A stretch of DNA of 14,638 nt from Desulfuromonas sp. SDB. GTDB taxonomy: Bacteria; SDB-A. This document shows positions 1 through 7,236 of this stretch, piece after piece. The translations under genes and the position numbers were made by a program. Within the stretch, counting starts at the first letter, position 1. Each line of letters opens with the position of its first letter. Under the pieces are notes generated by a model that made no database searches, had not been told where the DNA came from, and saw only the letters and a list, made by a program, of their open reading frames with translations. The stretch is from positions 1 to 14,638 of the forward strand of contig LKUE01000328.1 of assembly GCA_001412365.1 (NCBI GenBank), written 5' to 3'.

Positions 1-29
1 AAAACCCGAGTATGCACTCGGGTTTTTTT
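1..29. terminator. Bidirectional-looking intrinsic terminator
   Basis: A perfect 10-bp inverted repeat, AAAACCCGAG (1-10) and CTCGGGTTTT (17-26), encloses a 6-base loop (TATGCA). It is followed on the plus strand by a run of T through 29. Read on the minus strand, the stem lies 19 bases past the stop codon at 48-50 and its A/T flanks give a U-rich 3' end, so it can end the minus-strand transcript of the pilin-like gene. It could equally end a plus-strand gene lying off the left edge. Confidence 0.9.
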
Positions 30-47
30 ATTTAAAATTTAATATTC

Positions 48-1091
48 TTATTCAGGAGGCCATAAATTTAAAAGATGCTTGTTCTCTCCCGGATCAAGCC
101 ACATCACCGGTAAACCCTCCGGATCAAAGGTGATCAGACAATACTTGGGAGGAGCTATGTACAGAGCAATATCTCCAGGATTTCCTCTTTGCTGAGCTAA
201 CCAGGAGCTGTCCGAATCATCTTCCTTGACCAAATAGGAAGGTTTAAAGCTACCCTGGGGATATTCGTAATATGAAATCATGACATAGGGTTTTTCCACT
301 TCCACACTATCCCGGGGTACTTCTCTTCTCCTGCGCACTTCAGGTTCGGGGGGATTAGGCCATATAAATTTAATTTCAACAGAACCCAGGTTTGAGAAAT
401 TTTGGGGAAGCTCGGGAATATTACTGACTAAATATTCAGCAATGGTAGCATTGAACAACCATCCTGAAAACTCAGCTTGATCTTCGGGAGGTACTGTATC
501 CACATAAAGCAAGGTTGAATTTTCAGTCATGGAAAATTCAAGGTTGGGAGTTTTTTCACCACTTTCCCAAGCAGAATAAGTAATCTTATGTATAGAGGGA
601 TCGTAGGAGATAATTACTGAATCATCCAAAACCCCGGGAATACCTTCTAATCCCGCTTGTTCCCAAAGCTGGGCAATTTCAGGATCAGGTTTGTACATCC
701 ACTGACCTGCATCGGTGGTATCCCAGTAAAGTTCCACTGGATATCTACTCTCCACCAATGAAGATTCCGCAACAAAAACATTAAGATTTGCTTGACCTTC
801 ATTATAAGGATTTATCAGTGCTCCTTTAATGTTATTGGTGACATCTTCTAAACTGGTGGGATAGGTTATATCATAACTCCAGCTATGCCTGACCGGATCC
901 CAGTTCACTGTAGAATGTTGGAAAATATATCTTTCTATGCCTGCTCGAGCTGTATAAAGATTGGTCCTGGCTCTGCGAAACTTTAACTCTTCTTTCATCT
1001 CCTGTTGCTGGGGTAAAATTATTATAGCTACTAATACAATAGCCATCACTATAATTAAAATATCCAGCAGAACCCTCACAGTTTTACTCAT
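48..1091 (-). CDS. Membrane-anchored pilin-like protein without a prepilin cleavage site
   Basis: A 347-aa protein of unknown function. The start is placed at the ATG at 1091 because AGGAGG lies just before it; an in-frame ATG at 1130 has no such site. Residues 5-26 form one hydrophobic helix, so the rest (27-347) is probably exported. The helix matches the type IV pilin / type II secretion pseudopilin N-terminus position by position: Asp10 falls where pilins have Glu5, and Pro27 falls on the conserved Pro22. Next comes an amphipathic stretch (about 28-53, RARTNLYTARAGIERYI) like the pilin helix that precedes the globular head. The Gly at -1 needed by prepilin peptidase is replaced by Val5, so cleavage is not expected. 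The C-terminal part is Pro/Asp/Trp-rich with no family I recognise. It lies downstream of the substrate-binding/TonB gene with its own candidate promoter. Gene existence is secure; the pilin relation is an inference. Confidence 0.8.
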   Translation of the reverse strand: MSKTVRVLLDILIIVMAIVLVAIIILPQQQEMKEELKFRRARTNLYTARAGIERYIFQHSTVNWDPVRHSWSYDITYPTSLEDVTNNIKGALINPYNEGQANLNVFVAESSLVESRYPVELYWDTTDAGQWMYKPDPEIAQLWEQAGLEGIPGVLDDSVIISYDPSIHKITYSAWESGEKTPNLEFSMTENSTLLYVDTVPPEDQAEFSGWLFNATIAEYLVSNIPELPQNFSNLGSVEIKFIWPNPPEPEVRRRREVPRDSVEVEKPYVMISYYEYPQGSFKPSYLVKEDDSDSSWLAQQRGNPGDIALYIAPPKYCLITFDPEGLPVMWLDPGENKHLLNLWPPE

Positions 1092-1153
1092 TTCTCCTCC
1101 TAATCTCCCTTTCAGTAAACATAAATTCAATTAAAATTTGTAATAAATTTTAT

Positions 1154-1182
1154 ATATTATTTTATATTTTATCTCCAGTCAA
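1154..1182 (-). promoter_or_regulatory. Candidate sigma70-type promoter for the pilin-like gene
   Basis: On the minus strand, TTGACT (1182-1177) and TAATAT (1159-1154) are separated by 17 bases. It lies in the 100-base gap after the stop of the substrate-binding gene and about 60 bases before the ATG at 1091. The gap is very AT-rich, so the -10 box alone would carry little weight; the -35 box and exact spacing make it worth listing. Confidence 0.5.
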
Positions 1183-1191
1183 ATTAATAGT

Positions 1192-3594
1192 TCATTCTAC
1201 AAAATTGATCGGAATTACGGTTTGAGACTGAACCGGTGTTCCATTTTCGGTGGCGGGATTGAATTTTGCACCCATTGCTGCTCCCCGGGCTTCATTATCC
1301 GCAAGCGGATTTCCCGAAGATCCTACCACTTCTGCAGAAATTACTGATCCATCTGACCCTATAGTAACCCGGACAAAAGCCCTGGTTATACCCATTCCCT
1401 GAGCTGCATCGGGAACTCGAGCCTGGGGTAAACTGATGGGGGTGGGATTGGTCCTCACCACTTCTTGAGAAGTAGTGGCTACTGTATCCGGAGTTGTTGC
1501 CACTGTATCCTCCGGAGTTTCTTCTCCTACTGTTCCTCCATTGGAAGGTCCAGTAGTTACTTCCACCGGAGTTTCTTCAGTAATAGTTCCTTCAGAGGTA
1601 ACTTCGGCAGTAGTTTCTCCTCCTTCGATAACTGTTTCCGTTCCGGTTCCTACTGCTTCTTCCAACAGGGCACCGGTGGCGGCAAGCTCAATAGGCAGCT
1701 CGGTAGTATCTCCCGCTTCTTCTGCAACTTCCAGGGTTTCCGGCTCTACTTCGGGCAAGGAGTCAACAATAGTATCCACCGCTAACGTGTCTGCTTCTGC
1801 TACTACCAGAGTTTCTTCAACTACCGGCGTTTCCTCCTCCACTACCGCCACTGCAGTAGTGGGAACTCCGGTACCGGAATAATATATCTCCTGAAGGTTA
1901 AATGAAGCCAATCTGGTTTCTACCGGTTCACCTGCATAATTGATGTCAATAGCATTTAACTCCGAAGGAACAAATAGTAGAGTAAACGGCTGTTCATTAA
2001 GTAATATATTCTGCATTTCATCCCAGGCTTTTTTAGCTTCTCTGCGGTCCAGAGTAGCGGTAGCATTGATAAGGGAATCTATCTGATCTGATGAAAATGA
2101 AGCTAGATTCAACTTACCTCCGGTACCAAATACCTCTTTGGGGTGAACAGACTGCTCACCGACCAAAGCGTAGTCTAAAATATACCCGGAATATTCTGCC
2201 GTTTCTAATTTCTCCTGCACCACTCTAAGATCGGGAACTACCATGGTGGAACAGACAATTCCAATCTCCTCAAGCTGTTGACCTATCCGGTTAAGCACCA
2301 GCGCTCCAGAGCTGTTTAAGGCAACTAGTTTCAGAGTAATCACCTCTCCTTCATACATCCGGGCAAATATTGAATCGGAAGGAACGGTGTCCAATGCCAA
2401 CCTGCCCCTGGGTCTGGCTTCCAAAGTTTCCACTTTCCAGGCAGTGTAAAGCCATTTTCTGTCTTTCAATCCCAGAGAATCTAAAAGACTGTTAGCTAAA
2501 GATAAATCGTATTGGGGAGGATTTAGAGATGAATCATAAGCCCAAAACTCAGGGGAAAGCGGGGTAGCCGGTATCCTGCCTTCTCCCCTCAACAATTCCT
2601 CCACCAGTTGTTCTTTGTCAATAGCTAAACTTAAAGCATACCTAAATCTGGCATTACCCAACAAATCATCATTGGTAGCCCATCCGATTGAATAATATCT
2701 TCTGCCGGCATCATTTAGCTGGACATTAACATGCTCAAAATCAGCTAATATATCTGCATATGATGAAAATACTCCTAAAGCCAGGTCAATATTTTGATAT
2801 CTCAATGCTTCAACCATATCCCGGGAAGAACTGAATGATTTAAAAATCAAAGTATCCAGAGGAGGTTGATTCCGGTAATATTCCGGATTAGAAGTGATAA
2901 CAATTTCGTCTCCATGATAATCAGGCACCCTCCAGATAAATGCTCTGCGGGTATCTAAAATGAAAGGTCCATTGGATACAGTTTTAGATGGATTCATTCC
3001 AAATCCACTCATCACCAATGAACTGACTGAATTTACATTTACCAATAAATGTTTGGGTAGTGGGTAAATGTCGCTATCAAATAATTCAGTGGAATAAGGT
3101 TCGGTGAAATTAACTTTCACCGTGTATTTATCCAAGACTTCCACCGATGAAATCATATCGAAAAATTTTCTGAAGGGAGACTCAATCTCAGGATTATTTA
3201 ATATAAAATCAAAAGTAAATTTAACATCTTCTGCGGTTACATCTTCCCCATCCGACCATTTTATGTCTTTTCTAAGGTAATATATAATCGCACTGAGATC
3301 CTCAGAAAACTCCCATCTCTGAGCTAAAACCGGCACTAATTGCCCATTTTCATCTCTTCTTATCAATGGTAAGAATAACTGCTCAGAAATTGGATTTTTA
3401 CCAGTAAACAGAGGATGAAGGGGAACAAATAAATCGGGGATATCAGTTCCGGTAACCCCGATGATCATAGTTCCTCCCTGCTCGCCCTGAATTGGTTCCA
3501 CTTTGGAAGTGGTACAACTGCTGGCGCTTATAACAACCAGCAACAGTCCCAAGATAAATAATCTAAATTTTGAGTACTTTAGTACAGCATACAT
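1192..3594 (-). CDS. Family-5 substrate-binding lipoprotein fused to a TonB C-terminal domain
   Basis: An 800-aa predicted lipoprotein. Residues 1-26 are a basic then hydrophobic signal ending SASS, and Cys27 is the likely lipidated residue. Residues about 40-574 look like the extracellular solute-binding protein family 5 of peptide/nickel ABC importers: a start-of-domain segment with 'PLIRRDENGQLVPVLAQRW', then 'DIKWSDGEDVTAEDVKF', a hallmark of that family. Residues 575-719 are a Val/Thr/Glu/Pro-rich, low-complexity linker. Residues 720-800 match the TonB C-terminal domain: 'VRVTIGSDGSVISAEVVGSSGNP', a helix with conserved acidic and Ala residues, then 'NGTPVQ' and the terminal 'IPINF' strand. 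The ATG at 3594 follows a GAGGTGG ribosome-binding site. No permease or ATPase genes are nearby. Family 5 proteins bind oligopeptides or metal chelates, and TonB C-terminal domains contact the plug of outer-membrane receptors. The joint role here is inferred. Confidence 0.9.
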   Translation of the reverse strand: MYAVLKYSKFRLFILGLLLVVISASSCTTSKVEPIQGEQGGTMIIGVTGTDIPDLFVPLHPLFTGKNPISEQLFLPLIRRDENGQLVPVLAQRWEFSEDLSAIIYYLRKDIKWSDGEDVTAEDVKFTFDFILNNPEIESPFRKFFDMISSVEVLDKYTVKVNFTEPYSTELFDSDIYPLPKHLLVNVNSVSSLVMSGFGMNPSKTVSNGPFILDTRRAFIWRVPDYHGDEIVITSNPEYYRNQPPLDTLIFKSFSSSRDMVEALRYQNIDLALGVFSSYADILADFEHVNVQLNDAGRRYYSIGWATNDDLLGNARFRYALSLAIDKEQLVEELLRGEGRIPATPLSPEFWAYDSSLNPPQYDLSLANSLLDSLGLKDRKWLYTAWKVETLEARPRGRLALDTVPSDSIFARMYEGEVITLKLVALNSSGALVLNRIGQQLEEIGIVCSTMVVPDLRVVQEKLETAEYSGYILDYALVGEQSVHPKEVFGTGGKLNLASFSSDQIDSLINATATLDRREAKKAWDEMQNILLNEQPFTLLFVPSELNAIDINYAGEPVETRLASFNLQEIYYSGTGVPTTAVAVVEEETPVVEETLVVAEADTLAVDTIVDSLPEVEPETLEVAEEAGDTTELPIELAATGALLEEAVGTGTETVIEGGETTAEVTSEGTITEETPVEVTTGPSNGGTVGEETPEDTVATTPDTVATTSQEVVRTNPTPISLPQARVPDAAQGMGITRAFVRVTIGSDGSVISAEVVGSSGNPLADNEARGAAMGAKFNPATENGTPVQSQTVIPINFVE
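1438..1872 (-). repeat. Low-complexity linker-coding stretch within the substrate-binding/TonB gene
   Basis: This encodes about 145 residues dominated by Val, Thr, Glu, Pro and Ala, with recurring EETPV, VVEE and DTVATT-like words and no aromatic residues. It separates the ligand-binding domain from the TonB-like domain and resembles the extended periplasmic linker of TonB, though it is acidic and Thr-rich rather than Pro/Lys-rich. On the opposite strand the same biased composition leaves long accidental open frames. Confidence 0.8.
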
Positions 3595-3678
3595 CTTACC
3601 ACCTCACTATTTAATATTTTTTAAATAAATAAGGATCAGTTCATCTTTAATTAAATAGCTCATATTAATGATTCCATC

Positions 3679-3906
3679 CTATTTATCTTGCTTGGTTTCC
3701 CCTTTGTACTTATCCCCATATTTCTTCATAAATCTTTCTACCCGTCCAGCGGTATCCACAAACTTCTGTTTACCCGTAAAATAGGGGTGGCATGCAGAAC
3801 AAATTTCAACGGAAAAAGAGGGACGGGTTGAGTAAGTATCAATGACATTTCCACATGCACAAGTAATTTTACATGGCTGGTATTCAGGATGAATTCCTTT
3901 TTTCAC
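3679..3906 (-). CDS. rpmE: 50S ribosomal protein bL31, zinc-binding form
   Basis: A 75-aa bL31 of ordinary length, a component of the large ribosomal subunit that contributes to the bridge between subunits. It begins MKKGIHPEY and carries Cys16, Cys18, Cys36 and Cys39, the four-cysteine zinc site of the zinc-containing (C+) form; an extra Cys12 is present. The '[20 protein letters not shown]' block is diagnostic. The start codon is GTG (3906-3904), preceded by a strong AAGGAGG site four bases upstream. It follows rho on the same strand with a 176-base gap, an arrangement seen in many bacteria. The gap contains its own candidate promoter and an AT-only hairpin. No clear terminator follows it, so read-through into the substrate-binding gene 84 bases downstream is possible. 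Confidence 0.97.
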   Translation of the reverse strand: MKKGIHPEYQPCKITCACGNVIDTYSTRPSFSVEICSACHPYFTGKQKFVDTAGRVERFMKKYGDKYKGETKQDK

Positions 3907-3935
3907 TTTTCCTCCTTACAACTATATTACCTCTA

Positions 3936-3968
3936 AAATTATAAAATAATTCCAAAAATTTATAATTT
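3936..3968 (-). repeat. AT-only inverted repeat in the rpmE leader
   Basis: AAATTATAAA (3936-3945) and TTTATAATTT (3959-3968) form perfect 10-bp arms around a 13-base loop, about 20 bases upstream of the rpmE ribosome-binding site. It would form a weak hairpin in the leader RNA. In DNA this AT-rich a perfect 10-bp match could be chance. Confidence 0.35.
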
Positions 3969-4012
3969 CAGCTTAATTTTGTTTTTCAATTTCCTACTGA
4001 CAATTTAAATTT

Positions 4013-4040
4013 ATTATATAACCTTCTTTAATAAAACCAA
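4013..4040 (-). promoter_or_regulatory. Candidate promoter for rpmE inside the rho-rpmE gap
   Basis: On the minus strand, TTGGTT (4040-4035) and a consensus TATAAT (4018-4013) are separated by 16 bases. Transcription from it would give a leader of roughly 100 bases before the GTG of rpmE. That would allow rpmE to be transcribed apart from rho. AT richness tempers confidence. Confidence 0.45.
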
Positions 4041-4082
4041 AATTTTTTCTGATTTTAAGTGGTCAAATGATTTATTGAAAAA

Positions 4083-5657
4083 TCAATTGCTCATTGAGGA
4101 GAGGAACTCTTCATTATTTTTAGTTTTGCCTAATTCTCTCTTAATCGTTTCCATTGCTTCCACCGGAGTCATGTCGCTGAGAAATTTTCTTAATACCCAC
4201 ACTCTATTTAATTCTTTTTCCGAAAGTAATAATTCTTCTCTTCTCGTACTTGATTTATTTACATCAATAGCCGGAAAAATTCTCCGGTCAGCCAGTTTTC
4301 GATCCAGAACTATTTCCATATTACCAGTACCTTTGAACTCTTCAAAAATCACTTCATCCATTCTGCTTCCAGTTTCAATTAAAGCGGTGGCTAATATAGT
4401 TAAACTCCCTCCTTCTTCAACATTTCGGGCTGCTCCAAAAAATCTCTTGGGTTTGTGCAAAGCCAGGGAATCTACTCCTCCCGACAACGTTTTTCCGGAA
4501 TGGGGTATCACTGCATTATGAGCTCTGGCTAAACGGGTAATGGAATCCAGTAAAATTACCACATCTTTTTTCATTTCAACCAATCTTCTCGCTTTTTCCA
4601 GAACAATGTGGGCAACCTGAGTATGGTGATCAGCTGGTTCATCAAAGGTTGAGCTTATCACTTCAGCGTTAACCGATCTCTGCATGTCGGTCACTTCTTC
4701 AGGTCTTTCGTCAATCAGCAAAACAATGAGAATACATTCAGGATGATTAGCGGTAATTGAATTGGCAATTTTTTGAAGGATAATGGTCTTTCCGGCTTTA
4801 GGAGGAGAAACAATTAAACCTCTTTGCCCTTTTCCAAGGGGAGCAAGTAAATCAATAATTCTCATGGAAATATCATTTTTGTCATCTCTTTCCAATTTCA
4901 GCCTTTCACTGGGATACAAGGGAGTGGAGTCATTAAACGCCAATCTTTTTTTGACAATTTCCGGTTCCTGTTCATTAACTGAAACAATGGAAACCAGGGC
5001 ATCATTTTTCTCATTAGATTTTGGAGGTCTGGCATAACCACAAACTGTATCCCCAATTTTCAAGCGATGTTTATCAATTAGGGAACGGGTGACATAAACA
5101 TCGTAAGGGCTGAGAGTGTAATTGTACTTAGGATATCTTATAAAACCATAACCATTGACAACGTCCAGAACTCCGGTGATCTTTCTGAGCACTTCTTTTT
5201 TCTTGGGAACCATTACTTTGGCTTGCTTTTCTTCAAATTCCATAGATTCAGTTTTCACCGGGGCAGGTTTCTCCGGAGAGGGGTCACTGCTGTCCTGAAT
5301 CGGTTTTTCCATTTCAGTTTGAACCGGGTCAGTGCTTTCAAACTTATCAGTTTCCTCTTGATTGGTGGGCATTTCGCTATCCGCGGATACCTCTGTTTCA
5401 GATTTATGGTTGTCTGATTCCTTATCTTGTTGATCAACAGCTTTATCTGTTTCTGATTGATCTACTTGATCATCTGGTTCGGTTTGGGCAGATGATTTTG
5501 TTGAATTTTTACCCCTGGTTTTACGAGTTGTTTTAGTTGCGGTTTTTTTCACTGAGTTTTTTTTATTTTTTTTATTATCTGCATTTACCGAAGATTCTTC
5601 TGAATTTTCTGTTAGTTCATCTTGTTCTAAAATAACATCCTTATCTACATTTTCCAT
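4083..5657 (-). CDS. rho: Transcription termination factor Rho with a long disordered N-terminus
   Basis: Rho is a hexameric RNA-dependent ATPase that ends transcription. Numbering from the ATG at 5657 gives 524 aa, against about 420 in E. coli. Residues about 152-228 are the cold-shock-like RNA-binding domain ('[13 protein letters not shown]'). The ATPase core has the P-loop SPPKAGKT (284-291), LIDERPEEV with catalytic Glu317, the Walker [10 protein letters not shown] with Asp371, '[16 protein letters not shown]', and the SSTRREELL segment with the arginine-finger position (about 472). Residues 1-145 are low-complexity: a Lys/Thr-rich basic block, then a long Asp/Glu/Ser/Gln-rich block. The usual N-terminal Rho_N helical motif is not visible. 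The start is uncertain: a GTG at 5669 has its AAAGGAG only one base away, too close to work, whereas the ATG at 5657 has it about 13 bases upstream. rpmE follows. Confidence 0.97.
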   Translation of the reverse strand: MENVDKDVILEQDELTENSEESSVNADNKKNKKNSVKKTATKTTRKTRGKNSTKSSAQTEPDDQVDQSETDKAVDQQDKESDNHKSETEVSADSEMPTNQEETDKFESTDPVQTEMEKPIQDSSDPSPEKPAPVKTESMEFEEKQAKVMVPKKKEVLRKITGVLDVVNGYGFIRYPKYNYTLSPYDVYVTRSLIDKHRLKIGDTVCGYARPPKSNEKNDALVSIVSVNEQEPEIVKKRLAFNDSTPLYPSERLKLERDDKNDISMRIIDLLAPLGKGQRGLIVSPPKAGKTIILQKIANSITANHPECILIVLLIDERPEEVTDMQRSVNAEVISSTFDEPADHHTQVAHIVLEKARRLVEMKKDVVILLDSITRLARAHNAVIPHSGKTLSGGVDSLALHKPKRFFGAARNVEEGGSLTILATALIETGSRMDEVIFEEFKGTGNMEIVLDRKLADRRIFPAIDVNKSSTRREELLLSEKELNRVWVLRKFLSDMTPVEAMETIKRELGKTKNNEEFLSSMSN

Positions 5658-5756
5658 TGATTTTAGCACTCTCCTTTAAGGTTTAATGAATTGAAATCTC
5701 ATCTCTGGCCTTAGTTTTACATTTGCTGGGATTGGTTCCAGAAATTTTAAGTTTAT

Positions 5757-5798
5757 ATTCTACTTAATTAAGTTTATAAATCAACAGCAATTTGTCAA
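5757..5798 (-). promoter_or_regulatory. rho: Two overlapping candidate promoters for rho
   Basis: On the minus strand, a perfect TTGACA (5798-5793) is followed after 16 bases by TAAACT (5776-5771). Just downstream, TTGATT (5784-5779) is followed after 16 bases by TAGAAT (5762-5757). Either would start a leader of roughly 90-110 bases before the rho start, in the 160-base gap after the 255-aa gene. rho leaders are often autoregulated through early Rho-dependent termination; nothing in this leader proves that here. Confidence 0.5.
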
Positions 5799-5830
5799 TA
5801 GGTATTTAAATATTCCTGGTTAAATTTTAT

Positions 5831-6598
5831 CTAGTTAAAACTCTGTTCAATATCTTCAATAATTCTTTTTAACAGGCGGTTAATGGTTGATATCTCCGTA
5901 GAATAAACTGAATCTTTGTCCAGATCATTAGATAGTATTTGCCCATATTTTTTTATCTGCAGTAAAGATTCATAAAGATTTAATTTGCTGTTATTGATCG
6001 AACCTTGTTTTATTAATTTATAAATCAATTCCCCCGGCAACTTCCATTTAGAATCATAGGATTCGCATATATAGGTATCATCATCAATATTAATTTTTCC
6101 CTGTTTTATTTGACCTGGGTCAACATTTTGGGGAAAACCGGTTAGTTCCCCGCTAATTAGTACAGTTTTTTTATCCACATAAACCAGGGGATTCTTGCTT
6201 TCCGATTTTAACTTTTCTTTCCGAATTAAGTTGTAAAAAAACAGCATAGTGGAAAATGATTCCCAAAATATGACCTGGTTATAAAAATTTGCAGTGACAA
6301 TTAGAGCATCAATGTTTTTTTTGGAATTACCGCATAAATAGAAATGATAATTTCCTCTCTCCATAATGTAGATATTATCGCTGTAGTCACGAGTATATTG
6401 GCTTAGGTTACTGGTGGGTTCAATCTCAGCAGGCAATTGGTTAAATTCATTTTCAACCAAATATAATTTATCTCCAAAAGATCTTAAATACAGTCCGACT
6501 TTGTTTATCTGATTTTGATGCAATATATCCATTAAAGATTTGATAATAGTCTTATCAAATCTCCAGAACAATTTTCGCCATAGTTTTAAATCTTGCAT
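5831..6598 (-). CDS. Unrecognised 255-aa protein, probably cytoplasmic
   Basis: I do not recognise a family. The protein has no signal peptide and no convincing membrane helix. It is rich in Lys, Asn, Ile, Tyr and Asp. The N-terminal half (about 1-125) alternates short beta-like and helical stretches ('KVGLYLRSFGDKLYLVENEF', 'IYIMERGNYHFYLCG'), which could be a small sensor-like fold. The middle has 'PLVYVDKKTVLISGELTGF', and residues about 185-255 look helical. The ATG at 6598 has no visible Shine-Dalgarno site; the next in-frame ATG (codon 23) has none either, so the start is kept at the longest frame. It lies upstream of rho on the same strand, but rho appears to have its own promoter. Its codon use is more AT-biased than that of its neighbours. 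Confidence 0.75.
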   Translation of the reverse strand: MQDLKLWRKLFWRFDKTIIKSLMDILHQNQINKVGLYLRSFGDKLYLVENEFNQLPAEIEPTSNLSQYTRDYSDNIYIMERGNYHFYLCGNSKKNIDALIVTANFYNQVIFWESFSTMLFFYNLIRKEKLKSESKNPLVYVDKKTVLISGELTGFPQNVDPGQIKQGKINIDDDTYICESYDSKWKLPGELIYKLIKQGSINNSKLNLYESLLQIKKYGQILSNDLDKDSVYSTEISTINRLLKRIIEDIEQSFN

Positions 6599-6657
6599 TA
6601 TTATTAATTTATAGTGATGTTATCAAAAGTTTTTACTTTATTTATCACTTATTTGCG

Positions 6658-6686
6658 TATATATTATTTTTGTTATTATCTATCAA
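6658..6686 (-). promoter_or_regulatory. Candidate promoter for the 255-aa gene in the divergent gap
   Basis: On the minus strand, TTGATA (6686-6681) and TATATA (6663-6658) are 17 bases apart, giving a leader of about 50 bases to the ATG at 6598. The 113-base gap 6599-6711 must also hold the promoter of the plus-strand operon, for which I see only weak matches. It also holds 6-bp inverted arms AGTGAT (6613-6618) and ATCACT (6643-6648), of doubtful meaning. Confidence 0.4.
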
Positions 6687-6711
6687 ACTGTCAAGAAAAA
6701 CAGGAGGCAAA

Positions 6712-7236
6712 ATGGGAGATCTTGGAAATAAATTGAGAAATGCAGGAGATTGGCTGGCCAAGCATATCCCTGGCTTTGCAGGTTATGTAAAAAGAGAAGA
6801 ACGCCGGAGAGCGGATAAAATTTTCCGAGATTACCTAGTGGGAAAATTAAGGGATGCGAAATCCCGTCTCAGCAGAGCAACTGTAAAAATAACCGATTCC
6901 GGAGATTTAAATGCATTGAAAACTCTGTCCAGGGTTGAAGCAAAGTATGAAACCGTCACTGACCGGTTGAGATTAGCTGATTACGGCTACACCGGCTGGT
7001 TCGATACAGTTCAAATTGATTTTGATGAATTAGACAAACTTTATGAATTTGATGTTAATCTCACCATGTCCGTGGACCAGATCTGTAAAATTGCCCAGGA
7101 TATGGAAGCAGGCTCTTCTGAAGAAGCATCAAAATTAATCATGACCTTAAATCAAAGTTTGGATGAATTAGATAAAAAACTTAAACAAAGAGATAATCTA
7201 TTCATCCAGGAATTAAATTTCAACAGGAGTGAATAA
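6712..7236 (+). CDS. Helical partner protein of the SPFH/zinc-ribbon protein
   Basis: A 174-aa soluble protein without signal peptide or membrane helix. The ATG at 6712 is chosen because AGGAGG ends four bases before it; the frame is open further upstream without a site. Residues 14-45 carry 'WLAKHIPGFAGYVKREERRRADKIFRDYLVGKL', an amphipathic, strongly basic segment with a conserved-looking IPGxxGY core. As I recall, this segment recurs in hypothetical proteins encoded beside SPFH proteins; I cannot name the family. The remainder (about 46-170) is charged, predicted mostly helical and probably coiled coil. It ends with TAA overlapping the ATG of the SPFH gene by one base, implying translational coupling and a shared function. 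A scaffold or membrane-surface role like that of PspA-type partners is only an inference. Confidence 0.85.
   Translation: MGDLGNKLRNAGDWLAKHIPGFAGYVKREERRRADKIFRDYLVGKLRDAKSRLSRATVKITDSGDLNALKTLSRVEAKYETVTDRLRLADYGYTGWFDTVQIDFDELDKLYEFDVNLTMSVDQICKIAQDMEAGSSEEASKLIMTLNQSLDELDKKLKQRDNLFIQELNFNRSE

Noticed and set aside
1092-1130. Longer start for the pilin-like gene (13 extra codons)
   Set aside because: The extra residues interrupt a clean membrane-anchor start, and AGGAGG sits exactly before the internal ATG at 1091, inside the extension.
1465-1882. Two plus-strand open frames of 106 and 135 codons inside the substrate-binding/TonB gene
   Set aside because: They lie opposite the low-complexity linker; their Ser/Val/Thr-only composition simply mirrors the biased coding strand, and no ribosome-binding site fits.
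4075-4521. 148-codon plus-strand open frame opposite the 3' part of rho
   Set aside because: Rho's ATPase coding on the minus strand is certain; this frame has no start site signal and no recognisable protein character.
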